A DNA stretch of 64,000 nucleotides from Hyphococcus luteus. GTDB taxonomy: Bacteria; Pseudomonadota; Alphaproteobacteria; Caulobacterales; Parvularculaceae. The notes below the pieces were generated by a model. It made no database searches, was not told where the DNA came from, and saw only the letters and a list, made by a program, of their open reading frames with translations. The position numbers and the translations under genes were made by a program. This document shows positions 9,598 through 19,415 of the stretch, in pieces. Location: the NCBI RefSeq assembly GCF_002943565.1, contig NZ_PJCH01000001.1, positions 310,001-374,000 of the forward strand. The letters are read 5' to 3'. Numbering within the stretch: the stretch's first letter is position 1; the number at the start of each line of letters is the position of its first letter.

Positions 9598-11592
9598 TTA
9601 GCGGTAATTCTTCAGCGCCGGGCCAAGCGCCTCTTCTAAAGGACCCAGATAAGGCTCGAACCGCCGCCACTGATCGACGCCGGTCTTGGTGATGGGCTGG
9701 CGCACCTGCTCCGAACTCGCCGTGCGGACAGAGCGTTCGGTTTTGTAAAAATCGAGGCAGCCCTGTTCGAAAGGCAGTCCGCAAAAATCAAGGATGCGGC
9801 GCACCTGCCCTTCAAGGTCGTCAAGCACGTCTTCATGCTGCACGCGCAAGACCTTGCCCGGCAGAACCGCGTCCCAATGGCGCATCAGCTCGACATAGCC
9901 GCGGTAATAGCGGCCGATATTTTCAAGGCCATAGGTGAATTCCTGGCCTTCCGCGAAAAGCTGTTTGAAGCCGCTGAAGCAGCACGCCATGGGTTCGCGG
10001 CGCGCATCGATGATCTTGGCGTTCGGCAAGATCAACTGAATAAGCCCGATATGCCGGAAATTATTCGGCATCTTGTCGATGAAAAACGGCGCGCCGGCGC
10101 GATGGATGCGCGTGTCTTCAATATATTTCGCGCCCATCTCTGCAAACTTCCGCGCCGTCAGATCATGCAGAATCTTCGGATAATCGGACTCGCCCGATAC
10201 GCGCCGGCGCCCGCGCAGGCTTTGCGACAAGGAAAGAATGTTCGGGAGCTCAAGCGTACCGTCCACTTGGGAGTGAGACGCTAAAATCTGCTCCAGAAGC
10301 GTCGAGCCCGCGCGCGGCAGGCCGACGATGAAAATCGGATCCGGCGCCGGGTCGCCGGCGCCCTTATGTTTTTCGAACAAATCGGGCGTGCAGATTTCCG
10401 CCTGCGCTTGCAGCTCTTTGTCCATGTCGCCCGCGCGGTAAGAGCTTTTCAGGCGTTTTAACTCATTGCCGCGGGCGTAATAGGAAAAAGAGGTTTCATA
10501 ATCGCCGCGATCCTCGAAGGCTTTTCCCAACGCAAAACAAAGGTGATACCGGTCCTGATAAGCGATGTCGCCGCGCGCCTCCTGCTCGCGCATGGCGGCG
10601 ATCTCTTCATCCGTAAATTTATAGGTCTTGAGGTTGGCGAGGCCGTAATAAGCGTCGCCCTGGCCCGGTTTCGCAGCAAACGCCGCGCGGTAAGACGCGA
10701 TCGCCTCTTCCCGGCGGCCCCACGTCTTCAGCGCATGGCCGCGCGAGGTCAGCGTCGCCGGATCGTCAGGCAGCAATTCCAGGACATGGTCGAAAAGCGC
10801 AAGGGCTTTTTCGAAGTCGCCGGTTTGCAGGCTTTCAATCGCGTAATGGGACTGGAAAAGCGGATTTTCGGGGTCGCGCTCGTAAAGCGCTTTCGCCTGG
10901 TCGAGGGCTGCCTGGAATTTCTGCCGCTTGCGCAAAAGCTGGATGTAGTCGAGGCGCAGTTGAATATTGTCTGGCTCAAACTCGATAGCGCTTTCCAGGA
11001 GAAAATCCGCGTCGTCGAGCACGCCGAGGCGCGCGCCGATGTCAGCCAGGAGGCGCATCGCCTCCACGTGATGCGGGTGTTGCTGCAGAAAATGGCGGCA
11101 AAGATTTTCCGCCTTCAAGAGCTTTCCTTCGTGAATGAAATTCGTGACCGCGAGGAGCTCGCGCGGCAAACCTGCAAGCCGGTCGGCTTGCGCCTTCGCC
11201 TGCGCCGCCTCTTCGGCTTTGCCAAGCTGAAGGAGCACGTCGCTTTGCGCGCGCCAGCTCGCCTCAAGCCCGGGATTGGATTGGACCGCGCGGGCATATG
11301 CGCTCAGCGCTTTTTCAAACTCGCCCTTTTCACGATGAAGATGGCCTTCCTCCTGAAACCCCCGCCCGAAATCCGGCGCGGCGCGCCTCAGCGCCTCAAG
11401 GAGGCTGGCGGCGTCGTCAAAGCGCTTTTCGTAACGGGCGCAAACCGCCGCCATATAAAGGAGATCAGGATGGTCCGGCGCCGTCTTCAAGGCGCCGTTG
11501 AGCGCAGCCGCCGCATCGGCGAACCGTCCTTGCGTGATCAGCGCCTGCGCGCTTTTCAACGCCTCCGCAATTTCATTTTCCGTCAAAGCCAT
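9598..11592 (-). CDS. TPR-repeat sulfotransferase
   Basis: A 664-residue fusion. Residues 1 to about 390 are tetratricopeptide repeats, helical pairs with the pattern W-LG-Y--A----A---P. Residues 421-437 hold IFIVGLPRAGSTLLEQ, the 5'-phosphosulfate loop that binds PAPS, and IDARREPMACCFSGFK matches the 3'-phosphate loop, so the C-terminal 240 residues form a sulfotransferase domain. It probably moves sulfate from PAPS to a protein or glycan acceptor in the cytoplasm. No signal peptide is seen. The start is the ATG at 11592; a GTG three bases upstream is equally possible. It is separated from the receptor upstream by a strong terminator, so it appears to be its own transcript. The acceptor is unknown. 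Confidence 0.87.
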   Translation of the reverse strand: MALTENEIAEALKSAQALITQGRFADAAAALNGALKTAPDHPDLLYMAAVCARYEKRFDDAASLLEALRRAAPDFGRGFQEEGHLHREKGEFEKALSAYARAVQSNPGLEASWRAQSDVLLQLGKAEEAAQAKAQADRLAGLPRELLAVTNFIHEGKLLKAENLCRHFLQQHPHHVEAMRLLADIGARLGVLDDADFLLESAIEFEPDNIQLRLDYIQLLRKRQKFQAALDQAKALYERDPENPLFQSHYAIESLQTGDFEKALALFDHVLELLPDDPATLTSRGHALKTWGRREEAIASYRAAFAAKPGQGDAYYGLANLKTYKFTDEEIAAMREQEARGDIAYQDRYHLCFALGKAFEDRGDYETSFSYYARGNELKRLKSSYRAGDMDKELQAQAEICTPDLFEKHKGAGDPAPDPIFIVGLPRAGSTLLEQILASHSQVDGTLELPNILSLSQSLRGRRRVSGESDYPKILHDLTARKFAEMGAKYIEDTRIHRAGAPFFIDKMPNNFRHIGLIQLILPNAKIIDARREPMACCFSGFKQLFAEGQEFTYGLENIGRYYRGYVELMRHWDAVLPGKVLRVQHEDVLDDLEGQVRRILDFCGLPFEQGCLDFYKTERSVRTASSEQVRQPITKTGVDQWRRFEPYLGPLEEALGPALKNYR

Positions 11593-11618
11593 CACGCCCG
11601 CAGTCTATCATCATTTGC

Positions 11619-11647
11619 AAAAAGGCGCCCCGCGAAGGGGCGCCTTT
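11619..11647 (-). terminator. Rho-independent terminator after the 11675-14221 receptor gene
   Basis: Read on the minus strand, a perfect 11-bp stem (AAAGGCGCCCC pairing with GGGGCGCCTTT) with a 5-base loop is followed by a T run. It lies 28 bp past the receptor stop codon and before the sulfotransferase start. The symmetric A/T flanks could also let it work on the plus strand. Confidence 0.85.
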
Positions 11648-11674
11648 CTAAGCCGCTGCAATGGCCGCAGCCTG

Positions 11675-14221
11675 TTACTCAAAATCCACCGAAACGCGCA
11701 TGCCGAAGGTGCGCGGCCGGTTGATCGTGATCCGGTAGCGGTCATAACCAAAGAAATTGTTCAGATCTGCCCGCTTGTTCGTCAGGTTGTCGGCGAAGAA
11801 ATCGAGCCGCCAATTGTCTTTGGAAACGCCCGCGGAGAAATTCACCAGCATGTAGGCGTCCTGTTTCGCGCGGTTGATCTCCACGATGTCGCTCCAGGAC
11901 GAGCCGGAGTAAGTCACCTGCGGCATGACATAGGCGTTGAGATCGTCGCCGACCGGCCATTCGTAGCGGGCGCGGATATTGCCCTGGAAGGCCGGCGCGT
12001 GGGCGAGATCGCTGCCCACCGGCGCGATCGCCGTCGTCGCGGTGAGGATCTCCTCGATCTCCGTATCGAGCACCGAGAAAGCGCCCGCAATGGTAAGGCC
12101 TTCGACCTGATAAGGCGCCCAGATAAAGTCGCCTTCGACGCCTTTCACCTGCGCGTTCGCCGCATTATCCGAGAAGAACAGGTTGACGATGTTCGGGTCG
12201 AAGATCGTCGTCTGCAGATTGTCGATATTCATGATGAAGGCGTTGCCGTTCAGCTGCAGCGTGCTGTCGAACAGCGTCGTCTTCCAGCCGACTTCCCAGT
12301 TGGTGAGGTCGTCCGTTTCCACAAGGCCCGGCACGATGCCGCCTGCGCCCGCCGGGCGGTTGAGAAGCGGCGGACGGAAACCTTCGGAATAGGTGAAGTA
12401 GAAGAGAAGATTGTCCGTCGGCGTGAAGGTGAGATTGCCTTTGAAGATGACGCCGTCAGCGCTGCCTTCGTCAGGCAGGTCAACCGTTTCGCCGTCGATG
12501 ACAACGGAACTCGTCCCGTCATAGAGCGCCGTCAGATTGGCGCCGCCAAGTTGAGAGTCTTCCTCAATACCCTTGTTGTAGAAGGAAGAGTTTGCCGACC
12601 CTTCAAGATCAACGCTGATGTCATACCAGCGAATGCCGCCGGTCACCGCGAGCAGATCGGGCACGACCTCGAACGTCGCCTCGCCGAATAGGGCGAATTG
12701 CTCATCGGTGCGCGTAATGTCGTTGCGGAAAATGACGCCTTCCGGGAACGGGCCCGGATCGGTGACGAGCGAACCCGGCAGCGGGAAATTCGGCGCAAAG
12801 CCCACGCCGGTAGGCGTCGCGCCTGCTGGCGTAAAGGGACCGACGCCGGTGGCGAGGATCGAACCCGGATAGGTGAAGTCGTTGCGCTCTTCGATTTTCT
12901 GGTCGCTGTAAAAGCCGCCGAAAGTTGCGTAAATGCGCTTGTCTTGCGGCGTGTTGAAGCGCAGCTCCTGCGTGAACACCGTCGTGTTGGTGAGCGAATT
13001 CACATAAAGGTTCGGCGCCTGACAATTGCCGCTGGGCGCGGCCATGCCGGGATAAGTCACCGACGCGTCGCAGATGTAATAGGGAAGATACTGGCCGACA
13101 AAGAGATAGTCGGAATAATCGACGGTTTGTTCAGTATTGCGGTCCAGATAAGCGCCGGTATAGAGCGCTTCGAGCGCGCCAAGGCGGCCTTCGAGCGTCC
13201 AGGCGGTCGAGCCGTAGCTGTCGTCCAGTTCATCATCGGAAAAACGCTGGATCGAAAGCTGATCGGGATCCGGCAGTTCCGGATCGTAGGAAAACACGCC
13301 GTCGGATTCGATGCGCTGGCGCGCGTGGCTTGCGGTCAGGCGCCAGTCGTCGTTGAACTCGTAAAGCGCGGCGATCCGGAAACCGAGATAATCGGTGTCG
13401 TTGAAATCGTCTTCGACATATTCAAGATTGTCGGCTTCAATGAAATTGACGCCGGAAAGATCGGCGCCCGCCTGGAAACCATTCTGCGAAGAGTCAACAA
13501 CAACGCCATTGCGGCGCACCGTGCCCGCCGGCCGGAAACGGCCGGATTCGGACGCGTCACGCGTGCCTGGAACATTGTCAATAAAACCGCCGCGCTGGTC
13601 GGAATAAAAGACGCCGCGCAAGGCCAGACGATCCGTCACCGGAAGATTGACGACGCCTTCGACTTTATTCGACATCTCTCCACCTTCGGTGAAGGAAACG
13701 CCGGCGCTCAAATGCGCGGAAAAGCCGTCAAGATTCGGTTTGTTGGTGATGAGGCGGATGGTGCCGGCTTGCGAGCTAGAGCCGAAGAGCGTGCCTTGCG
13801 GCCCGGAGAGCACTTCGACACGCTCAAGATCGACGGCGTAGACATCGAGATTGCGGCCGACCTGCGTCACTGGCTGTTCGTCAAGATAGAGCGCAACGTT
13901 CGGCGCCAGACCGGCGACGCCGGCGACGGTCAAAGTCGGCGTGGAGGACGCGACGCCGCGAATATAAATCGTGCCCTGTCCCGGTCCGCTGCCGCCGGCG
14001 GTGACCCCGGGAAGCTGCTGCAAATAATCAGTGAAAACATCGACATCGAGCTGATCAAGCGATTCCTCGCCCAAGGCCTGAACCGCAATCGGAATATCTT
14101 GCGCGCTTTCCGTGCGCTTCGTGGCGGTAACCACGATCTGGTCAACCTGGGCGTGAACCGCGGTGGCGGATAATACGGTGGAAACGGCGATCAACGACGC
14201 GCCGGTCAAATAATGTTTCAC
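11675..14221 (-). CDS. TonB-dependent outer membrane receptor (Fec/siderophore-like plug)
   Basis: An 848-residue receptor with a GTG start. GAGGGG lies 6 bases before this GTG and the product then begins with a clean signal peptide (MKHYLTGASLIAV...VHA), whereas the longer ATG version adds ten hydrophilic residues. A TonB box-like IVVTATKR follows the cleavage site. The plug domain has GTIYIRGV, a VEVLSGPQGTLFGSSSQAGTIRL block and ends near residue 160; the rest is a 22-strand barrel ending in an aromatic residue pair (VDFE). It imports an unknown ligand across the outer membrane using TonB-ExbBD energy. It is preceded by 371 bp of non-coding DNA and followed by a terminator, so it is probably a separate transcript from the receptor-sulfatase pair upstream. 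Confidence 0.92.
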   Translation of the reverse strand: MKHYLTGASLIAVSTVLSATAVHAQVDQIVVTATKRTESAQDIPIAVQALGEESLDQLDVDVFTDYLQQLPGVTAGGSGPGQGTIYIRGVASSTPTLTVAGVAGLAPNVALYLDEQPVTQVGRNLDVYAVDLERVEVLSGPQGTLFGSSSQAGTIRLITNKPNLDGFSAHLSAGVSFTEGGEMSNKVEGVVNLPVTDRLALRGVFYSDQRGGFIDNVPGTRDASESGRFRPAGTVRRNGVVVDSSQNGFQAGADLSGVNFIEADNLEYVEDDFNDTDYLGFRIAALYEFNDDWRLTASHARQRIESDGVFSYDPELPDPDQLSIQRFSDDELDDSYGSTAWTLEGRLGALEALYTGAYLDRNTEQTVDYSDYLFVGQYLPYYICDASVTYPGMAAPSGNCQAPNLYVNSLTNTTVFTQELRFNTPQDKRIYATFGGFYSDQKIEERNDFTYPGSILATGVGPFTPAGATPTGVGFAPNFPLPGSLVTDPGPFPEGVIFRNDITRTDEQFALFGEATFEVVPDLLAVTGGIRWYDISVDLEGSANSSFYNKGIEEDSQLGGANLTALYDGTSSVVIDGETVDLPDEGSADGVIFKGNLTFTPTDNLLFYFTYSEGFRPPLLNRPAGAGGIVPGLVETDDLTNWEVGWKTTLFDSTLQLNGNAFIMNIDNLQTTIFDPNIVNLFFSDNAANAQVKGVEGDFIWAPYQVEGLTIAGAFSVLDTEIEEILTATTAIAPVGSDLAHAPAFQGNIRARYEWPVGDDLNAYVMPQVTYSGSSWSDIVEINRAKQDAYMLVNFSAGVSKDNWRLDFFADNLTNKRADLNNFFGYDRYRITINRPRTFGMRVSVDFE

Positions 14222-14592
14222 GGGCAACCCCTCGGATATTTGCGTCCGCACTTAGCTCGCGGACTTTAAGCGCCGGGAGGCGAAGACGCGGGATAGCGCC
14301 TCAACGCGAACTCATTCCGGCAAATTCATGGTGATGCGAGGGTTATAAAGAATATTTTGAAAAACGAAACAAGGGGCAAGGGCAGCTCTTCGCAACCACA
14401 AATAAAAGGCTGATTTTCCAATGCTTTTTCAAAAAACAACGTTGCATAAAGAACACAGTCTCTATTTTTATTAGATTTTCGATAAACAGCCGCGCCGCTC
14501 CCTTCGCGCGGCGAGCGTCCCATAAAAAGCAGCCGCCAGCTCCGTTTTCGCGGACGCCGGCGGCTGTAAGAATTAGACGCTGTTTTTAGTCC
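14222..14592. other. Non-coding stretch between two receptor genes
   Basis: Its middle part (about 14340-14480) is clearly more A+T-rich than the surroundings and probably holds the promoter of the downstream receptor gene, but I cannot fix the -35 and -10 elements with confidence. Its right end contains the terminator of the 14593-17655 gene. A 65-codon frame at 14326-14523 on the minus strand lacks a ribosome binding site and family resemblance and is not called. Confidence 0.5.
14523..14568 (-). terminator. Rho-independent terminator after the 14593-17655 receptor gene
   Basis: CAGCCGCC at 14530-14537 pairs with GGCGGCTG at 14559-14566, extended by a further imperfect CGC/GCG region. On the minus strand the stem is followed by five T residues (complement of 14524-14528). 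It starts 25 bp after the receptor stop. Confidence 0.8.
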
Positions 14593-17500
14593 TTAGAAGT
14601 TCACTCTTGCGCCAACCACAAAGCGCCGGCCAAGAACGTCGAACAGGGCGGGATTGGCCTGCACCGAATAGCCCCAGAACGCGCTGTAATAAGGCGTCAC
14701 CGGCGGGTCCTGATCGAGCAGGTTGGTCATTGTGCCGTAAAACTCAATCCCCGACCCGCTGTCGAACTCATGCCGGTAGGTCAAGCCGAGATCGAGATAG
14801 AACGCGCTGTCGACATGATTGCTGCCGATATCGACGCCTTCCTCGAGGCTGTTCTCGGTTGTGCCGCTGCCGATATAGCGCCCTTGCAGGAACGAGGTGA
14901 ACGGCCCGTTCGCGTAAGTCACGTTGGTCGTGAATTTGAACTCCGGCAGGGCATAGGCGATGCCGTCCGATTGTTGAATGCCCGTCTGCCCCGCTCGGTC
15001 GATCTTGTTAGTGCCGGCAAGGGTTTCGGAATTTTCATCGAGCCATGTGCCGAAAAAACGCCAGCTGAGCGACTCATCCCCGCCGAACAGGCTGACATCG
15101 CGCTGGTAAGAGGTTTCCAGATCGATGCCGCTGATCTTGGCCTGATCGACATTGACGAAGACGTCGCCAATGAGAACGATCCGGTCCGTCACCGTATCGC
15201 GGGAAATCAGATCGCAAAGATCGACAGCGCCCTCTTCACAACGGTCGGCAACAGCCTGCACGCCGAGCTGGCCGATCGCATCGTCGATCTTCACCTGATA
15301 CCAGTCCATTGAGAGCGAGAAGCCTTCGACAAAAGACGGCTGATAAACGAAACCGACCGTGATCGTGTCGGCTTTTTCCGGAGAGACTTCCGGGTTGCCG
15401 CCTGTGAAGAACGTCACATTGATGACGCCGTCGCCGGGATAGCGCGGATCGGTGAGCGTCCCCGACCCGCCGGTTTTGTCGAACCGCTCGGACAGATTGG
15501 CCGCGCGCACGTCGCGCGAATAGGTGCCGCGCAGGCGGAAATCTTCCGTCATCTGCCAGTCAAGGCCGCCTTTCCAGGCCCAGATGCTTCCCGACCCGGT
15601 GTAATCGGCCCAGCGGGCCGCGCCGTGCAGCGTGACCTGCTCCATCAGAGGCTGATCCGCAATCAGCGGCACGAGCAATTCGGTGAAACCTTCAGTAACC
15701 TTGATCTTGCCGTTGATGTTCGAGACTTTCGAATATTGAAGTCCGACCGTGTTGCCGCAGTCCGGCGCGCTGACCCCGCGCAGACCGGCGGCGATCGCTT
15801 CGGGATCGGAATTGCAAAGCACGGGATGGCCGTCTTCATGATCGGACGGCGGATTGGTCGGATCGCGAACGATCTGCCGGATCTTCTCCTGCCGGTGCGA
15901 CATGCCGATCGCCATGGAGATCGGGCCGGCGCCCCAGCCTTCATAGACTTCACCGTTCGCCGACAGCTCGAAGAGATGCTGGCGCATATTGGTGATGTTC
16001 ACCTTCGCTTCCTGCGTGGTGTAAGTGTCCATCAAACCGAGATCATAGCCCGTGTCCGCGAAAAAGAGCGGCGTGGTGATTGTCTCACCCGGTTCATAGC
16101 CGACAACCCAGTCGACCGCTTCGGGCGAGGCGTTGCCCCGGCCGAAAAGATTGAGCGGTTCGCAGCCTTCGAAATAATCGTTGAAGAGCGACGTCCGGCA
16201 AACGATTTCATTGGTTACCGGATCGCGAACCGCGTCCACCGCAGCGTGGATGCGGTCGACACGCAGGCCCACCTGATACCATTTCCGGGTGTTGCGGCCA
16301 TATTGGTAATAGCCGTCAACGGCCCAGTCATTCAGGAAGCCGCCATTCTCAATTTGCCAGTTGAACCCGCTGGTGATCGAGTGAAGCACGCTGTCGTCAG
16401 AGATGCGCATGTCGGCGCCGATATCCTGCAGGCTGCCCATGCGCTTGAAGGTGAACGACTCGATGTCCTCGTCCATCATGGTCTGCCGGACATCGTCAGG
16501 AAGAAAGGCATTGTCCTGGAAGATCGTGATCGCCGTCGGCGTGCCGTGCAACGACCCGCGCGGATAGTTGTATGTCGATGTCTTGTTCTGTCCACGGATA
16601 TATTGCGCGAAGACCGTGAAATTATCCGCAGCTTCATAATCGGCGTAAGCGAAAATATTGTTGCGGTCGACATCCGGATAGAGCGACGGCGCCTCCGCGC
16701 CGAGATCGTCGCCGCTGCCGCCATTCGCAATGGAGTGCCGCGCCGGCGGAATGCCGAAGGGAAACTGCGAGGGCGAGCCGGTCACAAAAGGCTGAATGCC
16801 TGAGCCGTCAGACAGGAATTTCGACTGATCGAGCGAGGTCCCCGGCGCAACGATAAGGCCGTCAAAACTGGAATTACGGGAGACGACGTTCGGATAGAGC
16901 TGCGGAACGCCGCCCGCATCGTTGATAAGGCCCCAGCCCTGATACCAGTCGCGGTCTTCATAGCTGAAGACGCCGTCCTGCGCGAACAACTCGCCGGAGA
17001 CCAGAATATGGCCCCGATCGCCGACATCCGCGCCGAAGGAAGCGGAAATTTCATAATTGTCGCTGTCGCCGCGGGTTGTTGAGCCCCACTGGGCGTGAGC
17101 CTGGCCGCCGGTGAAATCGGTGTCGAGAATGAAGTTGGTGACGCCGGCCACCGCGTCGGTGCCGTAAGCGGCCGACGCGCCGCCGGTCACGGTCTCCACC
17201 CGGCTGATCATGGCTTCCGGGAACGCATTGATGTCGACGCCGCCGAACGCCGTCGACGAAATCATCCGCCGGCCGTTGAGCAGGGTCAGCGTTCGGTTGA
17301 TGCCCAGCCCGCGCATATTGAGGTTGCCGTAGCCGCCGCGCAGAAACCAGCTCTGCGGTGAGTTCGGCGTCTGGTTGTCGAAAAATTGCGGCAACTGGCT
17401 GACGCCTTCAATGATGTTGCCCGGCGCCATGGTCTGCAGCATGTCCGCATCGACCGCCGTCACGGGAACCGGCGTCTGCATGCCGGTCTGGCTGATCCGC

Positions 17501-17655
17501 GTGCCCGTCACCATGACTACGTCGTCGGCGTCCCCCGCTTCATCCTGCGCAAACGCCGGCATGGCGTTCAGTCCCAGGACGGCGCAAGCCAGGCAATAAG
17601 GCAGCTTATGGCCCCTGCCCGCCGCCTTTGTCGTTTTCGCTTTGCAATTGCTCAT
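14593..17655 (-). CDS. TonB-dependent outer membrane receptor (large, OmpA-like/CirA-BtuB plug type)
   Basis: A 1020-residue receptor. The start is MSNCKAKTTKA, preceded by GGGAGGAAC; the frame is open 40 codons further but without a site. Signal peptide ends near AMPAFAQ, then an acidic stretch and MVTGTRIS as TonB box-like segment. The plug has RGLGINRTLTLLNGRRM, FPEAMISRVETVTGGASAAYGTDAVAGVTNFIL, which is the pattern of the large receptors common in Caulobacter, Sphingomonas and Xanthomonas that take up oligosaccharides and other large nutrients. The barrel ends in VVGARVNF. The sulfatase gene lies 80 bp upstream on the same strand, suggesting co-transcription and import of the desulfated product, or of the sulfated ligand itself. 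Confidence 0.93.
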   Translation of the reverse strand: MSNCKAKTTKAAGRGHKLPYCLACAVLGLNAMPAFAQDEAGDADDVVMVTGTRISQTGMQTPVPVTAVDADMLQTMAPGNIIEGVSQLPQFFDNQTPNSPQSWFLRGGYGNLNMRGLGINRTLTLLNGRRMISSTAFGGVDINAFPEAMISRVETVTGGASAAYGTDAVAGVTNFILDTDFTGGQAHAQWGSTTRGDSDNYEISASFGADVGDRGHILVSGELFAQDGVFSYEDRDWYQGWGLINDAGGVPQLYPNVVSRNSSFDGLIVAPGTSLDQSKFLSDGSGIQPFVTGSPSQFPFGIPPARHSIANGGSGDDLGAEAPSLYPDVDRNNIFAYADYEAADNFTVFAQYIRGQNKTSTYNYPRGSLHGTPTAITIFQDNAFLPDDVRQTMMDEDIESFTFKRMGSLQDIGADMRISDDSVLHSITSGFNWQIENGGFLNDWAVDGYYQYGRNTRKWYQVGLRVDRIHAAVDAVRDPVTNEIVCRTSLFNDYFEGCEPLNLFGRGNASPEAVDWVVGYEPGETITTPLFFADTGYDLGLMDTYTTQEAKVNITNMRQHLFELSANGEVYEGWGAGPISMAIGMSHRQEKIRQIVRDPTNPPSDHEDGHPVLCNSDPEAIAAGLRGVSAPDCGNTVGLQYSKVSNINGKIKVTEGFTELLVPLIADQPLMEQVTLHGAARWADYTGSGSIWAWKGGLDWQMTEDFRLRGTYSRDVRAANLSERFDKTGGSGTLTDPRYPGDGVINVTFFTGGNPEVSPEKADTITVGFVYQPSFVEGFSLSMDWYQVKIDDAIGQLGVQAVADRCEEGAVDLCDLISRDTVTDRIVLIGDVFVNVDQAKISGIDLETSYQRDVSLFGGDESLSWRFFGTWLDENSETLAGTNKIDRAGQTGIQQSDGIAYALPEFKFTTNVTYANGPFTSFLQGRYIGSGTTENSLEEGVDIGSNHVDSAFYLDLGLTYRHEFDSGSGIEFYGTMTNLLDQDPPVTPYYSAFWGYSVQANPALFDVLGRRFVVGARVNF

Positions 17656-17735
17656 TTGTTCCTCCCATCGCAAAGTTGATTTGTTGTTCTTGTTTTTATT
17701 CGTCGCGCTTTCAGCGGACCGGTCCCGGCTGTCAT

Positions 17736-19415
17736 TCAGGGCTGCAATCCATTTTCCGCGTGATATTGCTTCCAAAGCGAGATCAGCGCTTTCAGGCGCT
17801 GAGGCTCGGCTTCGCTCAAATCGCTTTGTTCTTGCGGGTCGTCCGCCAGATTGAAGAGCGCCCAGGTCGCGTCATCGCCTTCGGCCGCATCCCACACGAG
17901 CTTCCATTCGCCCTGACGGATGGCGCGGTGACCGAACAACTCCCAGCCGACATAGCCGGAGGCGTCGTGAACCGGCGTTTCAGCATTTTTGAGCGCCGGC
18001 AACATGGAGCGGCCCTTTACGGGCAGTATCGGCCGGCCTTCATAGGTTTCTTGAGGATGCTCCGCGCCCGCCAGATCCAGCAGCGTCGGCAGCAAGTCCA
18101 TGACGGTGCTGAATTGATCATTGCGCCCGCCGCCTTCGACATGGCCCGGATGATAGGCGAAAGCCGGCACATGAATGCCGCCTTCAAAGCCGGTGCCCTT
18201 GGCGCGGTAAAACGCTGTCGAACTCGCGCGCGCCCAATTCGGCCCGTACATCACATAGGAATCGCCGTTGCCGAGATTTTCGTAGGAATTATCGCAGCAT
18301 TCCGCGACCCAATCGGAGAGCGGCGCGGCCAGATCGCGACGCTGCGCTTCCGGACCGTTGTCCGACATGAAGAAAATAAACGTGTTGTCGAATTCGCCGG
18401 TGGATTTCAGATAATCGATGACCTTGCCGATATAGGAATCGAGATCGCTGACCATCGCGGCATAGATTTCCATCTTCCGCGATTCGATTCGCTGCTGTTT
18501 TTCCGTTAAGTCATTCCATGCCGGCTGGCCGGCGACCGGCGGCAATCCCGGCGCGTCCTCGGGAATAAAGCCCAGCGCCTTCATTTTTTCGAAACGCCGC
18601 CTGTAGAGCGCCTCATATCCGTCGTCATACTGGCCGGAGAATTTTTCGATGCTCTCGCGCGGCGCCTGCAAAGGCCAGTGCGGCGCCGTGTAAGCGAGAT
18701 AAGCGAAAAACGGCTTCTCATCTTCGCGGCCGCTCTCGATGTAATCGATCATGCGGTTCGTATAAAAACGCGTCGTATAAAAATCCTCGCCGACCGTGAC
18801 GAGTTCGTCGCCGTCACGGTAAGGCGCAAGACCCGGACCGTTCCAGGAGAGCCCGCCGAGATGGCTGGCCCCGTCAATGGAGATGAAGGATTTTTCAAAA
18901 CCGCGCGCGCGGGGCCCGGTTTCAACCGTGTCGCCGAGATGCCATTTGCCGGCCATATAAGTGTGGTAGCCGGCGTCTTTCATCAGGTTCGCAAGACTAG
19001 CGACCCGAAAGTTCAGATAGCCTTCATAGCCGGGCTCGCCCTGTTGGACAGGATTGGACGGACGTCCCATAACGCCAAGCCCCGCCAGATGGCTGTCCGT
19101 CCCGGACATCAACATCGCCCGGGTCGGCGAGCAGGCCATGTTGGCGTAGAAATTCGTCAGGAGCACGCCCTTGCGCGCCAGCGAATCGATATTGGGCGTC
19201 GGAATTTCACTGCCGAAAATGCTAAGATCGGCATATCCAAGATCGTCTGCGACAATAAGCAGTATGTTCGGCCGCGGCGTTTCCGCCGCAAACTCTGTCG
19301 ACGGATCACCCCCAGCGGATTGTTCGCCGGTCTGCTGACAACTCGCGACAAAAGCCGCAAGACAACATGCGACCAAACGTATGCCATTTGCTCGAGACAG
19401 AGCGCCCCTCCCCAA
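17736..19415 (-). CDS. Lipoprotein arylsulfatase (formylglycine type I sulfatase)
   Basis: A 559-residue sulfatase. Metal-binding Asp57-Asp58 lie in VADDLGYADLSIFG; Cys95 in CSPTR is the C-x-P-x-R residue converted to formylglycine; GYHTYMAGKWHLG is the second sulfatase signature; SDNGPE supplies further metal ligands. It hydrolyses sulfate esters. The N-terminus has basic residues, a short hydrophobic stretch and a lipobox-like AFVASC, so it is probably anchored in the periplasm. The start is uncertain: the TTG at 19415 gives a good lipoprotein signal but no clear ribosome binding site, while GGGGAGG just inside could serve a non-ATG start a few codons later. The maturase that makes formylglycine is not in this window. 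Its operon partner is the receptor downstream. Confidence 0.88.
   Translation of the reverse strand: MGRGALSRANGIRLVACCLAAFVASCQQTGEQSAGGDPSTEFAAETPRPNILLIVADDLGYADLSIFGSEIPTPNIDSLARKGVLLTNFYANMACSPTRAMLMSGTDSHLAGLGVMGRPSNPVQQGEPGYEGYLNFRVASLANLMKDAGYHTYMAGKWHLGDTVETGPRARGFEKSFISIDGASHLGGLSWNGPGLAPYRDGDELVTVGEDFYTTRFYTNRMIDYIESGREDEKPFFAYLAYTAPHWPLQAPRESIEKFSGQYDDGYEALYRRRFEKMKALGFIPEDAPGLPPVAGQPAWNDLTEKQQRIESRKMEIYAAMVSDLDSYIGKVIDYLKSTGEFDNTFIFFMSDNGPEAQRRDLAAPLSDWVAECCDNSYENLGNGDSYVMYGPNWARASSTAFYRAKGTGFEGGIHVPAFAYHPGHVEGGGRNDQFSTVMDLLPTLLDLAGAEHPQETYEGRPILPVKGRSMLPALKNAETPVHDASGYVGWELFGHRAIRQGEWKLVWDAAEGDDATWALFNLADDPQEQSDLSEAEPQRLKALISLWKQYHAENGLQP

Noticed and set aside
12698-14173. 491-codon plus-strand frame opposite the 11675-14221 receptor
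   Set aside because: Composition is that of an antisense shadow and there are no domain features; the receptor on the minus strand is clear.
14326-14523. 65-codon minus-strand frame between two receptors
   Set aside because: No ribosome binding site or family resemblance; it overlaps the terminator region.
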